NCBI GenBank assembly: GCA_032622095.1 | Contig: CP136068.1 | Coordinates: 184,206,796 to 184,270,795 of the forward strand | DNA length: 64,000 bases | Source: Siphonodentalium dalli | Taxonomy: Eukaryota; Mollusca; Scaphopoda; Gadilida; Siphonodentaliidae | Direction: 5' to 3' | In this document: one piece after another, positions 32,218 to 42,803 of the stretch | Layout of the letters: the number at the start of each line of letters is the position of its first letter | Position numbering within the stretch: position 1 is the first letter of the stretch | Made by a program: the position numbers and the translations under genes | The notes under the pieces: generated by a model | What the model saw: only the letters and a program-made list of their open reading frames with translations | Database searches by the model: none | Told to the model about the DNA's origin: nothing

Positions 32218-33640
32218 AGCCGACCGCACCCGACCGCACCCGACCGCACCCGTCCGCACCCGACCGCACCTCTCCCACGGATCAGAGCGAGATAGGGCAT
32301 GCACTATCTGCAGAATTGACCTGTATGTACCACAGTCCCAACCCCCAAGTCGATATATCAGGTGGAAACAGCACTGTTAACCCTCAACTTGCGGCCGGTT
32401 CCGTCAGGTACGCAAAATCCACAAATGCACCGACCGCACCAACCCTGGCTGCCTAACTACGGAAATGGCATCATATCATACAGCGAATACTACTCTGCAT
32501 CCACGGGCGATCGGCCAAGTCGCTAGCTGTAGCGGAAGTGAATGAATTAACCCATACGCTGCTGCCGAAGAATGATATGCTAATTATTATATAACCGATG
32601 TCATTCATTTACTGATAGTGGTTATAGTGATTCCGCTCGAGCTATCGACTCGGGGGTAGGAACTTTGGTAAATACAGTTAACGATCATATCATTTGGATA
32701 CGGGTGACACACATTCAATGGTGGGCCTAACAGAAGCGATATAAATTTCCTTACGGGTCTGATCAGTTTGAATGGGTCCTAATAAAAGCCGACCGCACCG
32801 ACCGCACCAACCGCACCCGTCCGCAACAGACCGCACCTCCCCATGTGGTCCGAGCGAGATGGGATATGTGCTATCGTGCAGAATAGACATGTATGTACCA
32901 AATTTCCCATCCCTAAGTCGATAGCTCGAGTGAAAACGGAACTGTTAACCCATAACTTAGGCCCGGTTGCGTCAGGTACGCAAAATTCAAAAGGCACCGA
33001 CCGCACCTCCCCTGGCTAACTGACAACGGAAATGGACATTATTTCATGCCGCGAATACCCCTCTGCATTCATTGGCATTCGGGAAAGTCGCTAGCTGTAG
33101 CGGAGGTGAATACATTAACCCATACTCTGCTGTCGAATTCGCTATGAATCTACGCAAAAAAGCCGAAAATACCACTCGCAGACCGCACTGCCACCAGGTG
33201 ACCGAGCGAGAAGGGGCATATACTATCGTGCTGAATAGATCTGTGTGTACCAAAGTTCCAATCCCCAAGTCGATAGCTCGAGTGGAAACGGCACTGTTAA
33301 CCCCTAACTTGCGGCTGATCCCTGACGCAAAATCCCAAAATCCACCGACCGCACCTCCCCAAGCTGCCTGACCAACGAAAGGGAGTTCATATCATGCAAC
33401 GAAAAACCCTTCTGCATCCATGGGCGATCGGGCAAGCCGATACCTGTCTGTAGCGGATGCGAATATATTAACCTATACGCTGCTGTCGAATTCGCTACGA
33501 ATGTGCGCCTAAAACACCGAAAATAACACACACAGACCGCACCTGCCCCAGGTGTACGGGCGAGATGGGGCATGCATCATCCTGCAGTATAGACCTGTGT
33601 GTTCCAATCTCTAAGTCGATAACTCGAGTGTAATCAATAT
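32218..33640. repeat. Left subterminal tandem repeats of the 6.4-kb element
   Basis: Three to four diverged units of about 360-400 bp. Each opens with 'gaccgcacc' motifs (32222, 32788, 33180, 33537) and then has 'agtcgatagctcgagtg', 'gcactgttaacccctaactt', 'caaaat-ccaccgaccgcacc' and 'gtcgctagctgtagcgga'. Units read on both strands contain short frames without resemblance to proteins. Confidence 0.75.
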
Positions 33641-33879
33641 TACCACAATCAGTATACATGCATGGCATTGGTTATAATAATTAATATATCATTACCACTC
33701 TTATCAACGTATGATATATTCATCAAAATAGTGTATTTAAATTTATGTATGTCATATGGCACTTTTCAGCAAATTATTCAAGTGAGAACTATAATGGATA
33801 GTTTCCGAGTAAAATGTGCAAGGTTGGTGTCCATATGTAAGGAGGGGGGCAAAACTTTATGTGGGATAGTGGGGGTCCA

Positions 33880-35420
33880 CAAACAAATAGAACATTCGCA
33901 TTTGCCAGCCGTCTTTTGTAAAGTACCCGAGGTTTCGTGGGGAACCAAACCACTCATATCATTTGATAATTGTGTCAACTTGCATACATACACTCAGGTA
34001 ATTTTGAGAGTATATAACTTCAGCTCGTGGTGTGTTCAAATTGGTTAAGGGGTCCCCCAAAACAGTGACAGTTCGCCTTTCATGTAAGCTGGCAGCTTTT
34101 TAGTAAAGTGTCCCAGACTTCGGGAACCAACCAATCCATTGGAATTGAGCATTTCCTGATATAACTACCATTGTCTCAACACCCTCAGTTAATATGTGGA
34201 GAAAATCATTTCAGTTCGAGGTCTGTTTGAGACTTTGAATGGAATAGGGGCATCAAAACAAAGAAAATTCGACCTTCGTAGTTGTCAGTCGCCTTTTTGT
34301 AAAGTACCCTTGGATTTCGGGAATCAAACTACCCATATACAAGGTATATTCCCTGATAGCACTACCTATCATTCAAACAGTCAGGTAATATTAAATATAG
34401 CTTCAATGCATGTGGTGATCAAGAGTTTAATTGGGTTAAGGGGTCGAACAAAACAAAAACAAATCGCCGTTGCATACCATTTGACATCCGCTTTTTGTAA
34501 GTTGCCAAAGGCTTTCACGAACCAACTAATCCATACATACACATTGTGTAAGTACTGATACTACTACCCACATCCTCATTCAATATTGAGAGCGATTCTT
34601 TCAGTAACTTTAACCCTTTACCCAACAGAACGGCCCTGTGCCAATGTATTCTCATATATATGCGAGTCGACCATAGGTCGCCTCGCATATATAAGAGAAT
34701 GCATTGGCTTAACACATATTAAAAATGATAAAATTGTCAAAGAATGTAGAAAAATATTATAAAAAATGTAAGAAAAAATTATAAAATTGTTAAAGAATGT
34801 AAGAAAAAATGGTAAAAAGTGTGAATTTTTTTGTTTTTAGGCCAAGCATTCTCTTATATATGCGAGGCTACATATGGTCGACTCGCATATATAAGAGAAT
34901 GCATTGGCACAGGGCATAACTGTAACCATCACAATGTGGTCAATGAACCGGTTCCAATGATATCCGTATTTGTATGGTGTTAGTGAGACAGACCGAAGAT
35001 ATTTTAGGCTGTTGAAGCTTTATTTGGGCGTTTTTTGCCGTTTTGTTGGGTAAAGGGTTAACACTTCAATTCGGTAGGGAGTCCTAAAAGCATAGCAAAT
35101 TCGTCTTTCTTATTTATCAGCCGCTTTGTGTAAAGCGACACAGGCTTTGTGTAAAGCAACACAGGCTTTGTGTAAAGCGACACAGGCTTTCTGGATACAA
35201 TCCACACATATAAATGATGTATTCCCTGACAGAACTACCTTCCGATCACACTCTCGGAATAGATTCAGTTCGTATTGTCTTCAAGATTTTAAATCGGGTA
35301 GAATGTTTTCGACAAATAAAAGAATCACCTTTTCTATTTGCCATTCATCCGCGTTTTGTAAAGTGCCATATTATCTCGGGAACCAACGAATCCATAAACA
35401 TTGTATATTTCTGAAAATAA
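33880..35420 (+). repeat. Diverged tandem units encoding FCKVP-like peptides
   Basis: About six units, 185-230 bp apart where uninterrupted, centred on 'cttttgtaaagtaccc' (near 33914, 34095, 34300, 34494, 35125, 35355). Translation in the plus frame gives 'VFCKVP', 'PFCKVPLDFGNQTTHI', 'AFCKLP', 'LCKATQ' and 'AFCKVPYYLGNQ', some followed by 'IFPD-TT' and then 'tcag|gtaat', which looks like a splice donor. One unit has a 21-bp triplication (35124-35188). Either noncoding repeats or decayed exons of a repeated-module gene; no family recognised. Confidence 0.5.
34635..34914. mobile_element. Paired hairpin element (short version)
   Basis: Two hairpins built from 'attctcttatatatgcgag' and 'ctcgcatatataagagaat' (34639-34708 and 34841-34909) stand in opposite orientation. 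They are bounded by 'ccctgtgccaatg' and 'gcattggcacaggg'. Same family as 52396-52855 but lacking the outer ends and centre. Confidence 0.75.
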
Positions 35421-35639
35421 CCATCCTTTGCCCACACATCCGTTTAATATTGATGTTATGTTTTCAGTTCGTGATGTGTTCAATACTTTTGATAGTGTAG
35501 GGGACCTCAAAACATAGAACATGTTTGAGCTAACGCTTGCCACCTTGGTCAGACTAGTTTATGAGATATAAAACAACATATCCGTTTTTATATATTTTGG
35601 TCGATTTAGAGGGACAACGGCAATCACTATGACAGCAAC

Positions 35640-35947
35640 AATGTATATTTTATAATTTCACCCATACAGAGCCCCAGACAATACATGAGCAGACGATACT
35701 CTTCTATATGCTTCTATATATGTGTGAGGCTCCCTGCAGGGTAGTGGATGTTTTTTTTATTTTATGTCCTAAAAATTGTAAGAAACAGTTATTTAAAAAA
35801 AAATGATAAAACATTGTTAGGCCAATGCATTCTCTTATATATGCGAGACGACCTATGGTCGACTCGCATATATAATAGAATGCATTGGCACAGGGTAAAA
35901 AAATCCCGACTTACGACTGGATTTGATATGGCGGGTCACATATACGC
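35640..35947. mobile_element. Half copy of the hairpin-TIR element family
   Basis: Central block in inverse orientation ('cccatacagagccccagac', 'gaggctccctgcaggg'), a hairpin at 35821-35889, then the outer terminus 'cccgacttacgactgg' - 'atttgatatggcgggtcac'. Compare the right half of 52396-52855. Confidence 0.75.
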
Positions 35948-36054
35948 GGTTGATATGTATATGTTAGTCTGTATTACGTGTCGTGTATATATAACTTCAG
36001 TTCTACAAAATCACCATATATTAATAAAAAATTGCATGCATGTTAGAAATAAAA

Positions 36055-36620
36055 TGTATTGTTGTAACTGGGGATTTGGAAGACTGTGGGCATCTTTAGC
36101 CAAGCTTTCGGCGTCTTAGGATCCGGTTTTCATCACAGGAATCATAATTTGGTCGCATTAGAATAATTTTAATAAGTGTGTGTTCTTATTATAAATATGT
36201 AATTTTTCGACCAAAACATGTTCGGGGGAGCTGTAGCAAATATCCAATATCTCACAAACCATAAAAATTTCTTTTATATTCTTTAAACATGTTATGTCCA
36301 GATAACTGCTAAGGAATGTGCATTAAATAGTTTATCACGTGTTGTTTATAACAAATATATTGGTACTACAACACCGATGTTAATTCATGCAAAGTTACCT
36401 GTTATCAATCAAATGTTGTTGTAAGTGGGGGTCTGGAAGGTCGAACACATTTGCAATCAAGTAAATGGTATCTCTGGACCAACCTTTCAGTACAAAATTC
36501 ATATTGGTCCCATTAAGATCAATTATAAACTGTTGTAAAATCGCTCTCAAAAATATATAATTTTTTCGACCAAAAATGTGTTTGCGAGAGGGGTAGCAAA
36601 AATCCAGTATCTCGCAACCC
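36055..36620. repeat. Tandem duplication, about 356-bp spacing
   Basis: 'tgttgtaa(c/g)tgggg(a/g)t', 'attttttcgaccaaaa' and 'gtagcaaa(t/a)atccaatatctc' occur at 36057-36250 and again at 36415-36612. Confidence 0.6.
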
Positions 36621-37074
36621 GTTCAAAAAATCTGTTAATTCTTTTTATATATCCTTATCAGATAACCACGACACCCTATTGATTAAATATGTCGACATTA
36701 TCGCAATATCCGTTTGAATGATAATGTTTGAAAAACAGTATTTTTGTGAAAAAGATTGCTTTTTTTCATAAATAATTCGGTTCCGAATGGCAGGAAAATC
36801 TAAATTAACCAACACTTTTTCCTATAAAGTAGAGATACGGTATGATTTAGTAAATTTAACAACAACAATGTGTTGGCAAATAAATTAGAACTTAGCCTCA
36901 GGGCTCGCCTACCAAAATCGTTAATTTCTGGAAAGAAATCACTGGTGGGTATCGTTCGTCGGCGATTTGACAATAGCCACCACCGATTCCGTTATTTTTT
37001 ACTATCATTTTCGTAAACAATAAATTTTCTCCTTTTTTAAATTGGTTTCATCCTGTTCTACCGTGTGTAGCGGT

Positions 37075-37588
37075 AGCCGACCACTTTCGGCGTCTGGACG
37101 CTGCACTAGTGGTTAACATTTCCTTTTCCGCTCGAGCTATCGACTTGTGAATTGTGTCGTTTGGTACATACTTGTCTATTCTCCGCGGTAGCACATGCCA
37201 CATTTCCGGCGTCTGGTCGCTGCACTAGGGGTGCCACATTTCGCTGGGTCTTCTTGTGGTGATGCGGTCGGCTGGTGTTTTTTTCGGTGTTTTTGTGTAC
37301 ATTCATAGCGAATTCGGCAGCAGCGAATGGGTTAATTTATTCACTTCCGCTACAGTTAGCTACTTGCCCGATAACCCATTGATAGAGTGGGGTATTCGCT
37401 GCATGATATGGTGACCATTTCCTTTGTCAGGTAGCCAGGGTCTTTTTGGGTTCTGCGTACCTGACGGAACCGGCCGCAAGTTAGGGGTTAACAGTGCCGT
37501 TTCCGCTCGAGGTATCCACATGTGGATTGGAACTTTGGTACATATATGTCCCCTGGGGAGGTGCGGTCGGGTGCGGTCGGATGCGGTC
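37075..37588. repeat. Right subterminal region of the 6.4-kb element (inverted)
   Basis: Reverse complement of the left subterminal units: 'ccgctacagttagctacttg', 'cgcaagttaggggttaacag', 'ccgctcgaggtatcc' and 'ggtgcggtcgggtgcggtc'. The last ten bases (37579-37588) are the left target duplication of the nested element; the terminal 27 bp resume at 38591. Confidence 0.75.
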
Positions 37589-38590
37589 ATGGATGTGGCT
37601 AGAGGGGGTGTGGGTGTCTCACCCCCCCCCCAACTTTGGTCAAAATTTTCAACAGTTGGAAATTTCATACCTGCCAAAAGATTAGTTGGAATGGTCATCA
37701 GTTGGAAATTTTCCAACCTTAGGGAGGTGACAGGTTGGAAATTTCCAACACTTGGAAAGCTTGTGACCTGGTCCTCCCCCGTGGCTAGTCAAAACTGCTA
37801 CTAAATTTAAGAAAACAATATTGTCATACATTTGGTCAACATTGTCATTGGAATTGTCATCATTTGGAAATTTTCCAACCTAAGTGGGGGGGTGTCAGGT
37901 TTGAAATTTCCAACTCTAAGAGAGTTGAGGCTAGTCTAGCTGCTAGGATTTTGCGATTTTCTTGTTCAGATTTCAAAATTTTCACTGTCCCTCCCCCGTG
38001 ACCAATACAAAAATGCTAATTAGTTTAACAAAACAAAGGTTTAGTACATTCGGTCAAACTTGTGGACTGAAATGGTCATCAGTTGGAGAATTTTCCAACC
38101 TAAGAGGGAGTATGAGGTTTGAAATTTCCAACACTAGGGAAGCTTCAGTTGAGGCCAGTCTAGATGCTAGGATTTGCGATTTTCTTGTATAGTTTTCCAA
38201 ATTATCTCACACCGGGCTGAACAAACATGGACGGACACAATGTCCTGGTCTCTTACCCGTAGCCGTGTGCATTTGTCTGGAGTAGGCTACTAGATGTTAG
38301 GATTTATGCAATTCTCAGGTTAAAGTATCTGAATTTTCTTATACCGGGCATATATAACAACATAGTTTATGAATACATAGGATATTAGGCCTGAGGACTG
38401 ATGTGCAAGGGGGTGCAAATGGAATTATGCAAAACTTGTGTTTGGTCTGTGATTCTGATTCAAGGGGGGTGCAAATGGAATTATGCAAAACTTGTGTTTG
38501 GTGTCTGATTCTGATTCAAGGGGGGATGTGCAATTGGAATTTCCCAAGGTGGACACCCCCCCCAATCGGAGACCCTCTAGCCACATCCCT
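37589..38590. mobile_element. Family-A element, best copy: 18-bp TIR and 10-bp target duplication
   Basis: Ends 'atggatgtggctagaggg' (37589) and the complement of 'agggatgtggctagaggg' (to 38590), 17 of 18 matching. Perfect flanking decamer 'ggatgcggtc' at 37579-37588 and 38591-38600. A 9-10-bp duplication is the usual mark of Mutator-like transposons (family knowledge); the element is 1,002 bp and noncoding. Inside, units built on 'ttggaaattttccaacctaa' and 'gctaggatttgcgattttc' repeat, plus a 38404-38520 duplication of 'gtgcaaatggaattatgcaa'. Confidence 0.85.
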
Positions 38591-38617
38591 GGATGCGGTC
38601 GACTTTTAGTAGGACCG

Positions 38618-38784
38618 GAAATTTCTATAGACATTTGATAATGAAGAAACTTTCCAGAGAAAGATGGGGCCTAAGCAGAATAAGGTCTGCATAAGGTGAA
38701 TTTAGTGATTCTAGTTCGCTATGCGGGATAGCGTCTCTAAATTCACCCTCTGGGGACCTCATTCTGCATATGACAGGCACATTA
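38618..38784. mobile_element. Right part of the tagtgtgcctgtca MITE, interrupted copy
   Basis: Resumes the sequence of 5577-5741: 'acatttgataatgaagaaac', 'tccgctatgcgggatag'-like wording, 'cctctggggacctcattct' and 'tgacaggcacatta'. Confidence 0.85.
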
Positions 38785-39433
38785 AACTCACGCTTGACTG
38801 TGAGAGGAATGAACTTAATACTACTGTTCTATCTAATTGGGAAAGACCCAGCTGTGGTCCTGGTATACATTAGATAAAATTCGTCGAAGTAACATTGATG
38901 TACATGTATGACTGTGGTATCTTGAATAGTTCAAAATGAGTTTCATATGTGGACTTTTGCCTTGAAAATAAGCACATAACGGGAAAATTTTAACGAGCGA
39001 AATACGCTCATATTACATAGTGTAACCTCAATATGTGTTTTAAAACAGTCCAATATGGGACTATTTTCACGACATACCCGATGCACACTATTTGTAATGT
39101 GTTTCACTGCGGCCCGTGCCATTCAATGGAATAACGGGTATACGCTCACCATGGGCTTATTTCAGAATCAAATCAGTCCACTCTGGACCTGTGTGATTAT
39201 TTACGTCCACTGTGAACCTATTTGCATGAGGATATGTTGCCGTATATGAGAGGTCTGGTCCGCTAAAAAGTAATTTTATATCCGGACAGTCACAGCAGCC
39301 AAGCATAAAATACTGTCTCTTATCGGTATTCACAGTTACATCTGGGAAAATAAAACGACATTTATCAAAATTTAGGTTACTACAACTATTGTGTAGACTA
39401 CAATGAAATAAATTGGATTTTCGATCGGCCAAA
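38785..39433. other. Unassigned stretch with a cysteine-containing open frame
   Basis: The minus-strand frame 39157-39432 encodes 91 residues including 'CSLHNSC', 'DKCRFIFPD' and 'MLGCCDCPD'. It has no recognised domain and no obvious splice sites. It could be a stray exon or chance; I do not call it a gene. Confidence 0.25.
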
Positions 39434-40582
39434 TTAACCCGTTCTATACTAAAGCATCATTGATGAGTAGTTATTATCATTGGAAATGTTCAGATAATAA
39501 GTTAACCCTTTCCATTCAGAGCACCATTGGTGAGCAGTTATCCCATAGGAAATGTTCGGATAGTAAGTTTAACCCTTTCTATACTAAAGCAGCATTGATG
39601 AGTAGTTATTATCATTGGTAATGTTCAGATAATAAGTTCAACCCCTTCTATACTAAAGCACCAATGGTGAGTAGTTATCCCATAGGAAATGTTCAGATAA
39701 TAAGTTTAACCCCTTTTATACTAAAGTATCATTGATGAGTAGTTATAATATCCCATAGGAAATATTCAGATAATAAGTTTAACCCTTTCTATACTAAAGC
39801 ATCATTGATGAGTAGTTATCCCATAGGAAATGTTCAGATAATAAGTTTAACCCCTTCTATACTAAAGTATCATTGATGAGTAGTCATCCCATAGGAAATG
39901 TTCAGATAATAAGTTTAACCCCTTCTATACTAAAGCATCATTGATGAGTAGTTATTAATTGGAAATGTTCAGATAATAAGTTTAGCCCTTTCTATACTAA
40001 AGCATCATTGATGAGTAGTTATTCATTGGCAATGTTCAGATAATAAGTTTAACCCTTTCTATACTAAAGCATCATTGATGAGTAGTTATTATCATTGGCA
40101 ATGTTCAGATAATAATGGCAATGTTCAGATAATAAGTTTAACCCTTTCTATACTAAAGCATCATTGATGAGTAGTTATTCATTGGCAATGTTCAGATAAT
40201 AAGTTTAACCCTTTCTATACTAAAGCATCATTGATGAGTAGTTATTATCATTGGCAATGTTCAGATAATAATGGCAATGTTCAGATAATACGTTTAACCC
40301 TTTCTATACTAAAGCATCATTGATGAGTAGTTATTCATTGGTAATGTTCAGATAATAATGGAAATGTTCAGATAATAAGTTTAACCCTTTCTATACTAAA
40401 GCATCATTGATGAGTAGTTATTCATTGGCAATGTTCAGATAATAAGTTTAACCCTTTCTATACTAAAGCATCATTGATGAGTAGTTATTCATTGCCAATG
40501 TTCAGATAATAAGTTTAACCCTTTCTATAATAAATCATCATTAATGAGTAGTTATTCATTGGCAATGTTCAGATAATAAGTT
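39434..40582. repeat. Minisatellite, unit about 67-70 bp, about 17 copies
   Basis: Unit wording 'gtttaaccctttctatacta' - 'aagcatcattgatgagtagt' - 'tattcattggcaatgttcag' - 'ataata'. Early copies alternate between 'cccataggaaatg' and 'tcattggaaatg' versions. Later ones gain an extra 'atggcaatgttcagataata' in some units (40110, 40265, 40350). Confidence 0.95.
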
Positions 40583-40734
40583 AAATAAACGTTATTTAAC
40601 TTATTTTCTAAATTAATATTTCTCTCAATAAATATTGCTTCACTTTTAGTTATCTATCGTCTGCGTTTATCATCTTAACATCCCTCCAAATGAATAATAG
40701 ATCACTCCAATGTATACCCATATAACTGACTGAG

Positions 40735-41110
40735 AGAATCCATTTCAAGACATATTATGGACTTGTTCGTGTGCGTGAAACTGTTATGTTAGTATGCGGC
40801 GTTATGCCGACTGGAGGAATGTAGCATTCTACCAATATCGCCGAAAATTCAAGCAAATCGACCGTACCACTCAATAGAAAACATCGTGTGAATTACGTTC
40901 AATTGTAACTATTTACTTCTCGTTTAGGGACGCATCTATAGGCGATAAAGTAACGAAAACGATTTCGCCATCGAAAGCCACTTTAATCAATTAATATATA
41001 AGAATGACGACGTGTGTAAGTTAATTTGGATACACTATTTGTAAAAGTAACTACTTTGAGCAAGATTATTCTCCATTTCTATTGTATCACCCAACCGGAG
41101 TGTTTCACTT
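40735..41110. repeat. Dispersed repeat E, copy 1
   Basis: Shares 'gacatattatggacttgttc', 'gtagcattctaccaatat', 'gaaaacgatttcgcca' and 'ctactttgagcaagattatt' with 42253-42490 and 54747-55110. Noncoding, about 375 bp. 41110-41516 shows nothing else. Confidence 0.75.
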
Positions 41111-41516
41111 AACTTTAATACAGACAGGTTGAACTTCTAAACTGCACCCTTGGTCACTCTTCGTCTCCAGATCGCTCGGCGGACGTTCGCACTGCCTGCG
41201 ATAAGCCGCTGAGGGTTAAACCATTGTTGTCGTATTTGCGGCATGAAGGTTGCGAGTCTCCTTGCGGAAATTAATTTCTTTTGAATTCAACATACCGCCT
41301 CACAGGCAGCACTTTAGGGTTGGTAAATATTTGTCCAACGGCGTTGGTCGTGTGTTGATTGTCTCTAAACTCAGGTAATGTATTACAAACTTCAGAGCCC
41401 ATGGAGATATCATAACATCTTTGTTCGCGCGAATTCCCTTCAATTATTGGTCGATATTAGTTGAAAGCAAAATTTTAATCAAAAGTAGAAAATTATGGCA
41501 CTGCATTTTTATGGCA

Positions 41517-41593
41517 CTGCGTTTAATCTTCGATATTCTTATTGCCGGAAGCGATCCGCTTCCGGTAATAAGAATATCGAAGATTAAACGCAG
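41517..41593. repeat. 77-bp near-perfect palindrome
   Basis: 'ctgcgtttaatcttcgatat' + 'tcttattgccggaagcg' is followed, after 'atc', by its reverse complement. A single mismatch separates the arms and there is virtually no loop. Confidence 0.85.
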
Positions 41594-42252
41594 GTTCATA
41601 GCGCATTAGCAGGATCAATGTGCCTGTCTCCCCATACAACGATTGTACGTTCGAGCAATTTACTGTGTACGAAGGTTGTTACTTCCGAACGATTTACGAA
41701 CACATTTCGTATGTCTTTGGATGACGCACGTCCCGACTTGACCGATATTGTGTGAGGACGCATGCACTTTACCGCTTATAAAAATCAGTCATATTCCAGT
41801 CTGGGCGAAACACAACTATGTAATACGAGTTATCTAGTCTGGTGCAGCTATATATATATAGCAAGGAAAACCATTATACCATACCATATATAGATGTATT
41901 CCAGTTCAAAACCTAGACAAAATTTCCTTAGTTAAATTCAGAATTGCGAAAAATACAGAAACTAATCCATCAGTTTACGCTCAAAACGAGTACAAAAGTT
42001 TATCATTGAGAACGCTCTTTATTAGCTACACTGTTAAAAAAAATCCGTTATTTTATGGAAACAGGTTCTGGTAAATCATCTGCCAGAACTAGGTTCTGAA
42101 ATGACGGAATACCGTAAAACAAATTATGCAGTATACCGCTTTTTTGCTTGATGACCGAAGCATGGACCTTCTACACGAGAGACGATCTTTTTACTGTGCT
42201 GACAAAAATTCAAAACGTGTTAAAACTCGATATATGGCCACCAAGCTATCAT
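41594..42252. other. Unassigned stretch
   Basis: No frame or repeat of note. A short TA run lies at 41850-41862. Confidence 0.3.
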
Positions 42253-42490
42253 ATTAAAGACATATTATGGACTTCTTCGGGTGCATGAAACTGGTCAAGT
42301 TAGTATTCAGTCGTAATGTCAACTGGATGAATGTAGCATTCTATTAACTTAGCGGACGACTTGACGCACGGACGGCTAGACACCCGGCTGCACATATGTA
42401 CGGACGCACGCGTGTAATCCAGTATACCTCCATATTTTGGATATGAGTATAACTACTTTGAGCAAGATTAATCTCCATTTCTATTTTATC
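42253..42490. repeat. Dispersed repeat E, copy 2 (internally deleted)
   Basis: Opens 'gacatattatggacttcttc' and closes 'ctactttgagcaagattaat', but lacks about 150 bp of the middle present in copies 1 and 3. It ends about 105 bp before the 208-bp direct repeat. Confidence 0.7.
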
Positions 42491-42595
42491 ACCAAAAACC
42501 GGTAAATCGGACCTGGAATCTTTAAATACGAGTAAGAACAGTTTTTTTTACGATTGAAACAAAGTTTTTTCAGATTAAATAAATCCGGGAGATCA

Positions 42596-42803
42596 GTTTT
42601 AGGTCCCGAAGAGTACCGGTTATCCGGTACGAGTGCACCCGAGGATGTGACGTCACTCCCAGCTATCGAATATGACAGAACAGAACTGAATCCCGACAAG
42701 AACACACGTCTTTTGGCTGACATGTTGAATACCATTGATTGTGACTTATGTATAGAATAAACCATGATGTTAAACCTGAATACAATGTCCTGTTTTGGTT
42801 TCA
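42596..42803 (+). repeat. 208-bp perfect direct repeat, left copy
   Basis: Identical base for base with 46433-46640 (offset 3,837). It carries, in order, an open segment 'VLGPEEYRLSGTSAPEDV'...'CDLCIE' ending in TAG... AATAAA, then 'aaaccatgatg', the start of the 680-codon ORF. Ends are not the TG...CA of standard LTRs and no target duplication is apparent. Confidence 0.9.

Larger units (their letters stand above)
32205..38617. mobile_element. 6.4-kb TIR element inserted in a MITE (8-bp target duplication)
   Basis: Ends 'ggtcctactaaaagc' + 'cgaccgca' (left) and the complement of 'ggtcctactaaaagt' + 'cgaccgca' (right, ending 38617). Flanking octamers 'gaagtttc' (32197-32204) and 'gaaatttc' (38618-38625) differ at one base; the intact MITE at 5577-5584 has 'gaagtttc'. 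Long subterminal regions rich in 'gaccgcacc' occupy both ends in opposite orientation. Eight-bp duplications are usual for hAT-type transposons, but the TIR is not a textbook hAT end and no transposase frame was recognised, so the superfamily stays open. The interior holds diverged tandem repeats, hairpin elements and a nested 1-kb element. Confidence 0.8.
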
